Shown in pieces: positions 1 through 9,843 of a stretch of DNA of 35,394 nucleotides (position 1 is the first letter of the stretch; each line of letters begins with the position of its first letter). The notes under the pieces were generated by a model that was given only the letters and a program-made list of their open reading frames with translations, had not been told where the DNA came from and did no database searches. The translations under genes and the position numbers were made by a program. Source of the DNA: Lingula anatina (Eukaryota; Brachiopoda; Lingulata; Lingulida; Lingulidae); contig NW_019775758.1 of assembly GCF_001039355.2 (NCBI RefSeq), forward strand, positions 776,487 to 811,880, written 5' to 3'.

Positions 1-402
1 TTTGTTGCAAATTTGCATGAGCATCTAAAGTTTTCGCAAAATCTTTATGCCCTTTCAAATTTTACAGTTTTGTATATACATGGTAAAACTCCTTGAAAAT
101 TGGCAGCAAATTTGCGACAACGGTTTGCAGAAAGCGTAAACTTTTATATAGGGTAAAGTTCGCTTCAAGCTAGATATCAGATATAACAGATGATTCTTTC
201 TTCAATAACCATGGTTTAGTTACATAACGATGCAACAACTAGAATACCCATTACCTAAATGTATTTTATCTCCATACTACGCATACTACAAAAATGCCTA
301 CTAAATAATAAAGTTCTTCGATAGAATGTTGGTAATTGTAATCTAACATCTATTCGAATTTAGCAAGCTGTAGCAAGCTGTAGCAAGGTGTTCATTTTGT
401 TT
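1..402. other. AT-rich flank, no gene seen
   Basis: No open frame with coding character is visible. The only structure noted is a short tandem repeat near 363-388 built on the unit tagcaagctg (two to three copies). This stretch should hold the 3' UTR of the minus-strand mucin-like gene, whose stop codon is at 403-405. A minus-strand AATAAA overlaps that stop (402-407); I could not identify a clear downstream poly(A) signal. Confidence 0.5.
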
Positions 403-1295
403 TTATTTTCTTTTCTTTCTTCGTCCCCAAGGAGAGGGGCCTGCTGTTGTCGAGGTCTGTTCGTATGAGGTAACTGACTCTGACGTAATAGCCGTTTCTG
501 ATGTCATTGTTGTCTCTGACGTCGTAGTTGGTATTGACGTGCTAATCAGTTCTGACATAGTAGTTGTTTCTGACGCGGTAGTCGGTTCTGAAGATGAAGT
601 CAGTTCTGTTGAAGTTAGCAACTCTGTCGATGTAATTTGTTCTGACGTGGCAGTCATTTCTGATGAAGTAGTTAGTTCTGAGGTGGTAGTCATTTCTGAC
701 GTGGTTGTCATTTCTGACGAAGTAGTCAGTTCCGACGTGGTTGTCATTTCTGATGAAGTAGTCAGTTCTGACGTGGTAGTCATTTCTGATGTGGTAGTCA
801 TTTCTGACGAAGTTGTCAGTTCTGACGTGGTAGTCATTTCTGCCGAAGTAGTCAGTTCTGACGTGGTTGTTATTACTGACATAGTAGTTGTTTTTGACGT
901 CGTAGTCAGTTCAGAAGATGTAGCCGGTTCTGCCGTTGTAGTTGGTTCTGAAGCCGTGCTGGGCTCTGTAGATGTAGTCAGTTCTACTGAGGTTGCCAAT
1001 TCTGAAGAAGTAGTTGGTTCTGACGTGGTTGTCATTTCTGACGAAGGTGTCAATTCTGACACAGTAGTTAGTTCTGACGAGGTAGTTGTTTGCCACGAAG
1101 TTGCCACATCTGACGAAGTGGTTGGCTCTGATGTGGTAGTCAGGTCTGACGTCATAGTCATCTGTAGTGTACTCACTTCTGATGTATTTTCCGATTTCGC
1201 GTTGATATTAGTTATAGGAACAGACGTTTCAGTGGTTGAAATTCCGCTGTATTGGGTCATTTCACTGCGTGTCCCATTGAAGGTTTCATTTTCTC
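403..1295 (-). CDS. Exon 2 of mucin-like gene (Ser/Thr repeat ectodomain)
   Basis: Enters at phase 1 after TTTTAG and runs 297 codons to a TAA at 405-403. The DNA is an imperfect tandem array of 15-bp units coding for pentapeptides such as TTSEM and TTSEL. Units differ enough to show age, yet the frame is uninterrupted, which argues for maintained coding. The repeat also leaves an antisense frame open; that frame is a by-product. Confidence 0.7.
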
Positions 1296-2502
1296 CTAAA
1301 ACAGGTCAACATTTAAGCGAAACCATGTATTGTCATTTTGTGAATTTATGAAACTGCTGTGATTTCAGTGCGAGCACAAACTATTGATCAGTTAAGTTGC
1401 TTATAAGTGTAAAATCGTAAATAACAGTGAAGCACTAGCATACCATAAACTAAAAAGCATGGTAACTGCTCAATATGAGACCTATAAATATACCAGAGGC
1501 ATTCAAAGTAGATTAATCCAACTCAGCAGGGAATCTCGCTGAACGTAATCAGATAAACATATTAACATTTCTACTCTTCTTTCCAACGTTTTTGCGTAAT
1601 CAACAGCTTTCCTAAATTCTACTCAACGACAGTGGAGGCATGTTAATCTGTTTGCATTCAGCGAGAGTCCCTGTGGAGTTGGATCAATCTACGTTTCATT
1701 CATAAAACTAGAAAAGCACTCCGAGAGCGCAGACCTCCGCCAAGGCAGCAAAGTCTCCACCCAATGCCGTTTCACCCCTAAATTATCATTCTATAATGAT
1801 TTAGTTTTTTATTGATTGATTATTGATTGATCATTGATCCTGATCACCACCAAAAACTAAACATCTGTTCCTTGGCCAACATCTGACATTTCCTGAAAAA
1901 TTCATTGAAATCGGTCCATAACTTTTTATGTAATGTTGCTAACAGGCAGACAGACAGACAGACAAACTAACGGAACCAAAAACGTAACCTCCTTGTCGGA
2001 GGTAAGGAAAGTTTCATTGGGAATGAGCAGTATAGTTTTGTAAATTACTAGTAGACTTATCGGCCTTTGAGTATGCAGTAACCATGCTGTATAGTTCATA
2101 GTATGCTTGTATTGTATTGGACTGTAATTGAGGACTGGGGGGATTTATTTGAGCAGACTCACCTTCATTCCTACAGTTACATACGCAATTCTCAGAGGTA
2201 GCCACAATGAATGCCACTAGGAAGATTACATTGAGTAAAACAGAAAGAGACAGTAAACCGTAGAGAGCCAGTTGGCGGTATTTAATTCTCTTTCCTGCCT
2301 CTTCATTCGTTGGTTGCAGAGCCTCATAGTTGATAGTCCCACCAGCGTGCACATCGTAACACGTGTCAGACTGTGGTCTCGTGATCGTACTTGAAGAGAC
2401 CTCGTGAGCTGGTTCATACACATGAACGGCGGTCATGTCCACGGTTTGTCGCTTGGTGATAATTTTTTTCACTGGTGTTAGAACTGCGCTCAGCTCCGTC
2501 AA
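403..2502 (-). CDS. Type II single-pass membrane protein with mucin-like Ser/Thr-rich ectodomain (2 exons)
   Basis: Two open frames join into one 410-residue protein. Exon 1 (2502-2163) ends GAA-G before a GTGAGT donor, and exon 2 (1295-403) begins after a TTTTAG acceptor; both junctions are phase 1 and the frame is kept. Residues 1-77 are hydrophilic and end in the basic stretch KRIKYR. Residues about 78-101 (start LALYGLLSLSVLL) are a clear membrane segment, and CVCNC follows. The positive-inside rule puts the N-terminus in the cytoplasm (type II). The ectodomain has two N-glycosylation sequons (N116, N120). From about residue 140 it is an array of TTSEM, TTSEL and TTSSE pentamers suited to dense O-glycosylation, ending in a basic tail (GRRKKRK). 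There is no signal peptide. The family is not recognised; a cell-surface mucin or protective glycoprotein is inferred from composition only. The single intron contains two repeat elements. Confidence 0.7.
1508..1693. repeat. PIF/Harbinger-like MITE core, copy 1
   Basis: Inverted-repeat core with left arm gtagattaatccaactc and matching right arm gagttggatcaatctac, plus an inner pair around gaatctcgctga / ttcagcgaga. The same core recurs at 14793-14860, 21409-21635 and 30687-30957, where the ends and TWA target duplications are clearer. It lies in the intron of the mucin-like gene. Its outer ends are eroded. Confidence 0.6.
1733..2003. repeat. TIR element with internal CAGA tract
   Basis: Bounded by acctccgccaagg on the left and the inverted ccttgtcggaggt on the right. 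It contains an ATTG/ATTGATTG-rich stretch (about 1812-1845) and a (CAGA)n tract near 1946-1967. No protein is encoded. A partial relative, with cagatagacagac followed by ccttggcgaagg, is at 28805-28850. The class is unassigned: a short non-autonomous DNA element is the simplest reading. Confidence 0.55.
2163..2502 (-). CDS. Exon 1 of mucin-like membrane protein gene (cytoplasmic part and membrane segment)
   Basis: Starts at ATG 2502 and supplies 113 codons plus one base. It encodes the N-terminal tail, the membrane helix and the CVCNC motif. The donor reads G|GTGAGT on the minus strand at 2162. If the intron were retained the frame would stay open to 2014, giving a 162-residue alternative end with no mucin region. 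Confidence 0.7.
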
Positions 2503-2700
2503 AATGCTAAATTAACTAGGTTGATGCTCTATTTTTTCTGTTTGAAACTTGGGGCCCTCCCTATTTTCGTTTTCTTCTTAAGTCACCAGCGGGTTTTCTT
2601 TACAAGATGTGATCTCAAATGTGATAAACGCTTAGACTGAATGCACGCGTTGAGTTCCAGCTAACATGATATTGTGCCCTTTCTTTTGACGAATACCCGA

Positions 2701-2708
2701 CTTTTATA
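2701..2708 (-). promoter_or_regulatory. Candidate TATA box for mucin-like gene
   Basis: The minus strand reads TATAAAAG, a consensus TATA box, about 200 bp upstream of the ATG at 2502. This would put transcription start near 2670 and leave a 5' UTR of roughly 170 nt. It is supported by sequence match and position only. Confidence 0.35.
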
Positions 2709-2709
2709 T

Positions 2710-3520
2710 AATTCTTAAGTTGTATCGGAATGTGATTTAATCTAGTAGGTCACCTAAGGTTGGAATGTAGGTTGGAGATTTTATCTTAAAATAAAGGTCT
2801 TAGCTTTTTAAATTTTTGTTACATTCATTTAATGTGTCTTTAAAACATCTAATTATGCTTGAAACAGCGCTTCAACTTCATCGTGTATCGTACAATGTAA
2901 TATAGGGATTTTTGGGACAAAAACATCATTTTCAGTTGCCTGGTTTTCTCGTGCACTTGGACAGCTATAAACATGCTTTCAGTGGTATTATAACCCTTGA
3001 ACAAAGTACTACAAAAGGGATTCAGGGATTTTTCTTTAAAGACTAATAGTTGATTTTATCTATAAAAACGTGAAATTACATCAAAGTATTAAGGAATTTT
3101 CACTTTCAAAGTCAATAAATAGAAAAGACCAATCACAATTTTCAAAAACCACTTGTAGTGCATACATATACTTTTCTTAATAAGCGTGGTGAATTTGGTC
3201 TCCCTCAGGTGTACAGGTAGACAGTTATAGCTCGAACCGATAACGCTATCTCGTCAATCTTGAAAGCGAAGAAAACGAGCAAAAACCCTTTCAGAGAGGT
3301 TAATTGTCCAAAATAGCAAATTAAATTGTTGGCAGCTTTAAATGTTATCGTACTGACGATCGCAAAGATGGGTCCTTTATTGCCAATTGAAATTAACTTG
3401 TTTGCATGTAGTTGGATGTCAGAAAATCATATTTTTGTATCAGTCTTACCTCCAGTTGGTAACTTTAAGGGGTTACCGCTAGCATTGTCAGAATGATTGA
3501 CAGGCTATCAAATAAGCCCT
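2710..3520. other. Intergenic, no gene or clear repeat seen
   Basis: AT-rich sequence between the mucin-like gene promoter and a foldback element. No frame has coding character and I see no clear repeat family. Confidence 0.5.
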
Positions 3521-3835
3521 AGAGAGCATTCACATCGAGAAGAGCCGAGGTCTAGCAAGGCCGAGACCTAAATATGGGGGACCTTCATGAAAGGGAAACC
3601 GCTTAATCCTGTAATGGTCTCTCCGCCTCTCACACGGCTCCCCACGCATCGTCCGTCGAACGGTTGAATTGATATGAGATTTAATTAGTGTGCCCCTGCA
3701 GGGACGGCGCACCAGGAGGCGTGTGAGAGGCGGAGAGACCATTAATGGATTAAGCAGTTTTCCTTTTATGTAGGTCCGCCATATTTGGGTCGCGGCCTTA
3801 CTAGACCTCGGCTCTTCTCGATGTGAACGCTCCCA
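3521..3835. mobile_element. Foldback (long inverted repeat) MITE, about 315 bp
   Basis: Two arms of about 115 bp (3521-3635 and 3721-3835) are near-perfect reverse complements, with an 85-bp loop. Matching landmarks are cattcacatcgagaagagcc at the left end against ggctcttctcgatgtgaacg at the right end, and ggtctctccgcctctcacac against gtgtgagaggcggagagacc at the inner ends. No open frame codes for a transposase. No target duplication is evident. The right end abuts a truncated copy of the composite tRNA-like repeat. Confidence 0.75.
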
Positions 3836-4107
3836 AAGGTGAAATCAAACTTTATATCACAGCAAAACAAAATGAAAATAAAAGCATCGAAAGTCAACTA
3901 ACTAGGAACGTTCAGAGCAGGCCTATCAATGAATGCGATCCAACTTGTTTTGATTCAGTAGCTTTTCCGGTATAACAGCACGTCATACCACCTGTTAACC
4001 GTGTTCAGTACAATAATGACATCTGCTCGGCGGTATTATTTGCAAAATATGTTCTACTCAACATTTCCATCGCTGCAATCGCACCAGTAATTAAACACTC
4101 GAATGTT

Positions 4108-4138
4108 ATTTATTTATTTATTTATTTATTAATTTATT
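4108..4138. repeat. (TTTA)n microsatellite
   Basis: A run of about seven ATTT/TTTA units inside composite repeat copy A. Other copies have a plain T-rich tract at the same point, so this is a local expansion. Confidence 0.8.
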
Positions 4139-4443
4139 CTCTCCTCTTAGGGTCTCGCTAAAAGTAAAACACGCCTGTTGTGAACCGCCTCTGATCCCGT
4201 TGGGCTCTTTAATATCATGGTTAAAGCCCACATAAATCTAAGTATAAAACAAACTCCGAGCTCCGTGTCGGGTTGTCAAACACGACTTCCTGTACCTGAT
4301 GAATATAACCGTTCATGGTTGCTTGGGATGAATTGCAGCACCCGTATTATCGATTGGGATAGCAGATCTACACATGTACATCCAATTCGGCGCTCTTCGT
4401 GACAAGGTTGAAAGTTTCCATCTGATCACCTTGTATCAACGAA

Positions 4444-4522
4444 GTTGTCGTGGCTCAGTGGTAACTCTGCTGTCTCGCATGCAGGCAGACACTCGCACGC
4501 TGGTTCGAGTCACAGCAGATCC
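4444..4522 (+). repeat. tRNA-like module 1 (A box and B box)
   Basis: Contains tggctcagtgg (A-box-like) at 4451-4461 and ggttcgagtc (B-box) at 4502-4511, about 50 bp apart as in tRNA genes. The same module recurs at 12413-12490 within the related repeat. A closed acceptor stem is not evident, so it is read as a tRNA-derived repeat head and not a working tRNA gene. Confidence 0.5.
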
Positions 4523-4611
4523 ATCGCCCTTTTATGGCCAGAACTAAATTTTTAAAAAAATTGCGATTGATTACTATAAGAGGAAACTCGCACATACGGA
4601 GGGTGGGCGGG

Positions 4612-4711
4612 TCTGTCACGGAGCAGTCGGTAGCGTGCATGGATGCAAATGAGGCATACAGCGTCATCAAACTTGGTAACTCAAAGTCACGGGTTCGAGT
4701 CCCGGATGAGG
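4612..4711 (+). repeat. tRNA-like module 2 (long variable region, B box)
   Basis: Contains cacggagcagtcggtagcg (A-box region) and cacgggttcgagtcccgg, in which gggttcgagtccc is a perfect T-arm-like hairpin. The long spacing recalls class II (Leu/Ser-type) tRNAs. The homologous module is at 12579-12684. Recurrence within a dispersed repeat argues against a functional tRNA. Confidence 0.5.
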
Positions 4712-5169
4712 AACGTCAGTCCATCACGACAACGAGCTGGCCCCAGAATCGGGATGTCACGAGAACGAATGAGGGCTCTCGTGGGACTTAGCAAGTTATC
4801 TTTTGCATAAAAATACGGTATACTTTAGATTGTTTACATCTGCGTCGACAATTATATTTCCTTTCTCTTCAGTTAAAAGTCCTTATGTTGGTGCCACAGA
4901 TCTTGAACTTAAATTGAGCTCTAGCTATCTCCGTATGTTCTGCATTTCATCAAAATGTGCTATCTTCTTGGTGGGATTATCAGAGAGAAATTGTTTACAA
5001 AAGTCGCATGGCCTCTGCTCCTTTCAACAGGCACACATTTGGTCTTTTCATGCCTCTCCTTTCCTATCTTGGACCCCTGCTACTCAAGACTGTTCATATA
5101 TTCATACAGTACCCGGTTCAAGTCCGCAGTCGACATTTGAAAGAGTAAAGACTACTCAATAATACATAC

Positions 5170-5364
5170 CACGGGGCTGATATCAAAACAAAAGGATTGC
5201 AGGGACCGATACAATGAATGAGACGGAGTGACTGCCACGTGCGGAAGATGGGCAGGAAATCGGCCACCTACTCAGAAAACCACTAACGCAAACGAAGATG
5301 ATTGGACGGTGACCGCAATTAGGCAGTAAACGCGGGGAAAGTCCATTTTTTGATATCACCCCAT
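5170..5364. repeat. Possible short TIR element (tgatatca ends)
   Basis: Left end ggggctgatatcaaaa (from about 5173) and right end ttttttgatatcacccc (to about 5362) are inverted relatives separated by roughly 160 bp. The right end also pairs with the following ggtgatatca (5369-5378). No target duplication was found, so the element boundaries are tentative. Confidence 0.35.
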
Positions 5365-5445
5365 GCGCGGTGATATCAGCGTGTTCTATTCAAAGTTAGG
5401 GGGTTTGGGTGGGGAAAACGCACGATTTCCCTTTGTATGTATGAC

Positions 5446-5549
5446 AAATAATGCACTGTTACCCCCTCGCCCGATATCCACGATAGCATGCCTCGCTGAC
5501 GCTCGGCCTGCTATCGTGATATCGGGCTCGTGGACAGGGCATTATTTAC
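5446..5549. repeat. Foldback inverted repeat, arms about 45 bp
   Basis: The left arm runs from aaataatgcactg to cacgatagcatgcc and the right arm from ggcctgctatcgtgatat to cagggcattattt. They are near reverse complements around a 12-nt loop. The element ends a few bases before composite repeat copy B begins. Confidence 0.6.
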
Positions 5550-5552
5550 TAC

Positions 5553-6075
5553 CTAAAACCGCCGAGGTGTGAACAGCTGTGGACTTCATCGTGCTCTGCA
5601 ACGTCAAAGTTGAAACCAAAAGTTATCTCGGTGAAAAAAAAAAAAAAGGACAATAAAATCATCCGAAGTCATCTAACTAGGAACGTTCAGAGAAGGCCTA
5701 TCAATGAATGCGATCCAACTTGTTTTGACTCAGTACCTTTCCCGGTATAACGTTCAGAGAAGGCCTATCAATGAATGCGATCCAACTTGTTTTGACTCAG
5801 TACCTTTCCCGGTATAACAGCACGTCATACCACCTGTTAACCGTGTTCGGTAGAATAACGATATCTCCTCGGTAGAACTAATTGAAAAATGTGTTTTACT
5901 CAAAATTTCAATCGCTGCAATCGCACCAGTAATTAAACACTTAAGTGTTTTTTTCAATTAATTCTCTCCTCTTAGGGTCTCGCTAAAAGTAAAACACGCC
6001 TGTTGTGAACCGCCTCTGATCCCGTTGTGCTCTTTAATATCATGGGTAAAGCCCAAATAAATGTAAGTATAAAAC
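5553..6075 (+). repeat. Composite tRNA-like dispersed repeat, copy B (5' part only)
   Basis: Starts with the shared head ctaaaaccgccgaggtgtga and matches the AT-rich body of copies A and D through gtaagtataaaac, then stops. The tRNA-like modules are absent. It holds a private 67-bp tandem duplication (5684-5817). Confidence 0.65.
5684..5817 (+). repeat. Perfect 67-bp tandem duplication
   Basis: Positions 5684-5750 and 5751-5817 are identical, both beginning cgttcagagaaggcctatca and ending cccggtataa. The other copies of the parent repeat carry this block once. Identity implies a recent local event. Confidence 0.9.
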
Positions 6076-6427
6076 GCCGGAAAAAATATGCCGTTAGCTG
6101 AGGCCAACAAAGAAATATCCTAGTAAATTCCCAATAATTGAATTTCCTTAACAATAATTTCCGTATCTTTGAGAAGAACATTCTCAACAGAAGTATGGTG
6201 GATTATAATGCATTGGGAGCTAATGTAGCATTAACAGTCTGTGAAATGCAAGGAATAAAAGTAATGATATACATGTATGAAAGTGAAAGACTTCAATCAG
6301 AACTCGACAAAGAATGTCTATGATATAAGATGCATCGTTTCACTGTCATTTCCACAAAGGTAAATAAATTGAAATTAAATTGAAAAGACACCACCAAATG
6401 TCACTAAACTTACACACATTTAGCATT
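6076..6427. other. Intergenic, no gene seen
   Basis: AT-rich spacer between composite repeat copy B and the start of the duplicated EF-hand promoter segment. Short open frames here lack coding character. Confidence 0.45.
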
Positions 6428-7232
6428 GTTGCAATACCCGTTTGTCAGTTGTATAACATGCTGACTGGTATTATTAACGTAGTACATTGTTATCAGTCTA
6501 TGGGAAGCCCGCCTGCACGTGTTGCCTGGTCTGTTCAATGCTGTCTCTGTAACTATGACTTAATCTGTATCAATATGGCGGGGGAAAGGCACAGTAAGGT
6601 CATATCAAATGTTTAATGACTTTCAAAAATTACATGAACGACTTTAAATGAAATTTTACTTAATAAATTCGAAAGATTTTTTTTTAAAGTGGGAGTGACA
6701 TTTAGTTAAGTTCCAGCTGAAATGCAAATAAACTGAAAACAACGTCACGTGATTTTTTTTTATTTGTTGAGTTCGCCATCAAACAATAAATATTATGACG
6801 TTGATTACAGTTAGAATATGAACTGTCACAACTGTGCAAATTTGACAACGTACTAAATATATTTTAATTTATTTTAGATTCATGGGTTGTGGATACGTGC
6901 TTAAATTATTGCCTAAATTACTATTTTATTGCTAATTGGCAAAATGCATGTTATCGAATGAGATTTATACAAATACACAAGTGGTGGAGAACGAAAGTAC
7001 TCATGCTTGGTACTGATCGAGGGAAACGAGCAAGAGAACCGCTGCATTAATAAGAAAAACAGGCGTTGTCGTAAAAATAGGCACTTGTAAAGTTGGTATA
7101 TTATTAAAGTTTGAAGGAAAAAAAACTAATTGCACAACCAAAAGGGTACATTTTCAACTATGAAGAAATCAATCAATTATATTTATTATGCATTTCTTTA
7201 ATCTGGCCCCTTACAACAAGTCCATAAAGCTG

Positions 7233-7279
7233 ATTGGATGCATTTTACCTTTGCACCCTCTAGTAGCAGTCTTTTTAAA
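7233..7279 (+). promoter_or_regulatory. Candidate core promoter of EF-hand gene (inverted CCAAT, TATA-like)
   Basis: ATTGG (7233-7237) and TTTTTAAA (7272-7279) lie about 125 and 85 bp upstream of the ATG at 7359. Both are conserved in the duplicate (ATTGG at 11207-11211, TATTTAAA at 11249-11256). Conservation of position in a diverged copy supports a promoter role but does not prove it. Confidence 0.4.
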
Positions 7280-7358
7280 CCATTTTCTTATTCAAGGCGA
7301 CACAGAACACATAGAACCCTGATCTATAAGCGACAACCTTGCTCAGTATATAACTAAA

Positions 7359-7445
7359 ATGTTTTTACTACGTGTGCTTTGGTTGCTGTTGGCGGTTGCT
7401 AATGTACTTGGTAACCCCTCTTCTGGAGCTCAGAATCACCTGAAG
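7359..7445 (+). CDS. EF-hand gene exon 1 (signal peptide)
   Basis: 29 codons from ATG to AAG followed by the donor GTAAGG; ends in phase 0. It encodes the hydrophobic signal peptide and a short hydrophilic stretch (NPSSGAQNHLK). The homologous orphan exon at 11334-11420 has the same length. Confidence 0.75.
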
Positions 7446-8657
7446 GTAAGGTTCAAGTTCCGTTTGCTTTATGCCTTGCTCACACATATAGCTGAAGCTG
7501 AATTTGGAGTTGACACAATAAGGCACCCAACCAACTGATCAATACATTCAAAATATGTCGAGACCAAAGAATGATGACCACCTACATATTTTGGAGAATG
7601 AGGTCGATAATATTTATTCTGCTGTTCTTGTTTTGAATGTACATGCATCACTGTCAGTGCATAATGAAGCATTCTAGTTACGGTATAGTATTGAATATAC
7701 ACATCAAGGTTTATAAAATAATGTGAGTCTGTTTTGCATCTGGGATGAGCAGGTGTTTAAGATTGGGTCATTGCTGTTGTGATAAAATTATTTATAATTG
7801 AATTAATATTAAATATTTTACAACAAAATTTTGAACAGCTCAAAACTTTTGTCCCGATTTCACGTTCTCTCAAGAATTTCAAGAATTGACTGACATAAAA
7901 ATCAGTGAGGAACTTCAAAGAATTACCCCGATTAAAGTACAAAACCCTGCGATAAATCAATATCTGGCGGCTCGTGGAATTCGTAGCCGGTGTTGAAAAG
8001 GGGTATAAAACGTATTCCTTTAACGGCCTCTGGATGAATACGCTATGATATGTCACTATCGTTCCCGTTGTTTTACATTTGAGTATTAGTTATTTGCATT
8101 CCAAATTGTCAATATTAGCCAATAACTTTCAGGACCTGCCGGTTGATTGGCGTGCTAAAATGGAACGCTTTTTCGCCATGTTGGATGCTGACAATGACGG
8201 ATTTGTGAACCGCCACGAGTATGTTGATGTTCCAGTTGAAAGAGCCAAAGTATATTTTCGGGCAGACAAAATCAATGATTTTAACGATACTCTCTCCAGA
8301 GCCTGGTCAACCTTTTGGTCTGTTCCAGAGGACGAATTCGAAAGTGTTTTCGATCTGGATGACTTCATTGCGATACACATGCGCATCGATCTTTCAAAGC
8401 CCGCTTTCGCGGCAAAATCGTTAAAAACTGTGGCCAGAAATATATTTGATGCAGCAGATTATGACGACAATGGAAAGCTTAGTATTGATGAACACAGGGA
8501 CTACCTTGCAGTATATAACGTTCACCAGGGCATCAATTCATCGTTTGGTTTTACTGATGAAAACCATAATAACTACATTGAAAAGGAGGAGTTTGTCAAA
8601 GCAGGCGTTGATTATTTACTCAACAAAAATAAGAATTCTCCATTTTTGGGCCCGTAA
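7359..8657 (+). CDS. Secreted EF-hand calcium-binding protein, sarcoplasmic-CBP-like (2 exons)
   Basis: Exon 1 (7359-7445) and exon 2 (8133-8657) join in phase 0 to give 203 residues. Residues 1-18 are a signal peptide (MFLLRVLWLLLAVANVLG), so the product should enter the secretory pathway. Three EF-hand loops are complete: DADNDGFVNRHE, DYDDNGKLSIDE and DENHNNYIEKEE, the last with N in place of the usual central G. A fourth site between the first two (around DEFESVFDLDDF) has lost its ligands. Total length, the degenerate second hand and the long spacing resemble sarcoplasmic calcium-binding proteins, but those are cytosolic, so the signal peptide is the unusual point. A secreted calcium buffer or matrix protein is inferred. 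AATAAA lies 15 bp after the stop. Confidence 0.8.
8133..8657 (+). CDS. EF-hand gene exon 2 (all EF hands)
   Basis: Begins after the acceptor aataactttcag, in phase 0, with DLPVDWRAKMERFF, and runs 174 codons to TAA. It contains every EF-hand helix and loop. The frame is open for 54 bases upstream of the acceptor, but that part is intron-like and lacks EF-hand similarity. Confidence 0.8.
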   Translation, partial: DLPVDWRAKMERFFAMLDADNDGFVNRHEYVDVPVERAKVYFRADKINDFNDTLSRAWSTFWSVPEDEFESVFDLDDFIAIHMRIDLSKPAFAAKSLKTVARNIFDAADYDDNGKLSIDEHRDYLAVYNVHQGINSSFGFTDENHNNYIEKEEFVKAGVDYLLNKNKNSPFLGP

Positions 8658-8671
8658 AATGTAGGGAAACC

Positions 8672-8677
8672 AATAAA
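8672..8677 (+). terminator. Poly(A) signal of EF-hand gene
   Basis: AATAAA directly after the stop codon of exon 2, within caataaataacg. This would give a very short 3' UTR. Confidence 0.5.
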
Positions 8678-9190
8678 TAACGATATGTGCCACTAGTGCA
8701 TGCATGACTTTCGGGTTGAAGGCTCTAATTTTTGTCTATGACTTAGGTATTGTTACTGTGCATTCTCATATATACCTAGCATTAAAAATTAAGAGTGAGT
8801 GGGACAACCTTTTTGACCAATAGTGTATTATGCATACAATTTTAAACAGACATCATGATTCTTATTCCAATAATATGTCCCTGAAAAGTGTTCAAATGTG
8901 TATTTTAACAAGAATAAACCATCATCAAGATGTTGCAATACCCGCTTGTCAGTTGTATAACATGATGCTGACTGGTGCTTTTAATAATAATACATTGTTA
9001 TCAGTCTATGGGAAGCCCGCCTGCACGTGTTACCTATTCTGTCCCCTGCCGTGTCTGTGACTATGACTTAATCAATAGCAGTATGTCGGGAAGAAGACAC
9101 AGTGAATTTTTATCAAATGTTTAATGACTATCAAAAATAACATGAAATGATTTGAATGAAATTCAATTTAATAAATTCGAAAGCTTTTAA

Positions 9191-9779
9191 CCCAGATAGC
9201 AAGAAGACATTGGCCCTACACTGGGCCGACGTCGGGCCAGCGACGGTGCCGGCATCGGGCCGACGTCCGTGCTCATCGGCCATCTGTTGGCCCAACGTCG
9301 GCCCAACGTCGTTTTGACGACCAGCTGACGTTGGCCCGATAGTGGGCTAATGATGACCCAGCATCGGGCTAATGACTTTGGTACGATGTTGGCCCAATGT
9401 AATTATGCCAACCAGCTTATTGGCCCTGCGTAGGCTTAAAATAAACTTTTTTTGGTTCCAAAGTAAGTGATTAACTTTACGAAATTATAAGCAAAAACAA
9501 CACTTTCTGTCTGTCTGCAACACAAAATCTATTCTTTATTATAGCATAGTGGTGATATCATGGCCAATTTCATGGCCAAATTTAATTTCTACTTTAAATC
9601 AAGTCTAAAAATTATATTAACCGAATATTTAATTAGTTACATAAAATATATTGATGAATGAACCTTATATTAACTCTATACATTAAGTTCTACAGGATGT
9701 TTTCAGTTTCAAATGCCCTGAATCACTTTATTTATGGCTTCACTTCATTAAAGTTCAATTATGTTTAAGGTATATTTGG

Positions 9780-9843
<64 letters not shown>

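Larger units (their letters stand above)
3838..5161 (+). repeat. Composite tRNA-like dispersed repeat, copy A
   Basis: The longest of four related copies (others at 5553-6075, 12187-13144 and 13145-13812). It lacks the common head (ctaaaaccgccgaggtgtga) and starts at the foldback boundary. Order of parts: an AT-rich body with landmarks aacgttcagagcaggccta, cggtataacagcacgtcata and gtaaaacacgcctgttgtga; then two tRNA-like modules; then a tail with a further B-box-like cccggttcaagtccgc, ending aaagactactcaata. It has no coding capacity. The modular arrangement and RNA polymerase III-like boxes suggest a SINE-like or chimeric non-autonomous retroelement (inference). Confidence 0.65.
6428..7490 (+). 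repeat. Segmental duplication, unit 1 (EF-hand gene promoter, exon 1, start of intron)
   Basis: About 1063 bp that aligns from end to end with 8932-11461 once the 1454-bp insertion there is removed (1076 bp remaining). Shared landmarks: gttgcaatacccg at the start, cagtctatgggaagcccgcc, aacgtcacgtgat, ttggtactgatcgaggga, agctgattggatg, exon 1, and ctcacacatata at the end. This uninterrupted copy is the empty site for the insertion in unit 2. Confidence 0.85.

Noticed and set aside
539-1351. Long plus-strand open frame rich in Val, Ser and Asp
   Set aside because: It is the antisense of the 15-bp mucin repeat array; the repeat keeps this frame open automatically. The minus-strand frame splices in phase to a membrane-domain exon, so it is the real one.
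4612-4711. A genuine tRNA gene
   Set aside because: It has a good B box and T arm, but the same module recurs inside a dispersed repeat at 12579, no closed acceptor stem is evident, and the region between the boxes varies.
4803-5162. 119-codon plus-strand frame
   Set aside because: Lies wholly inside the composite repeat; the homologous stretch in copy C does not keep the frame.
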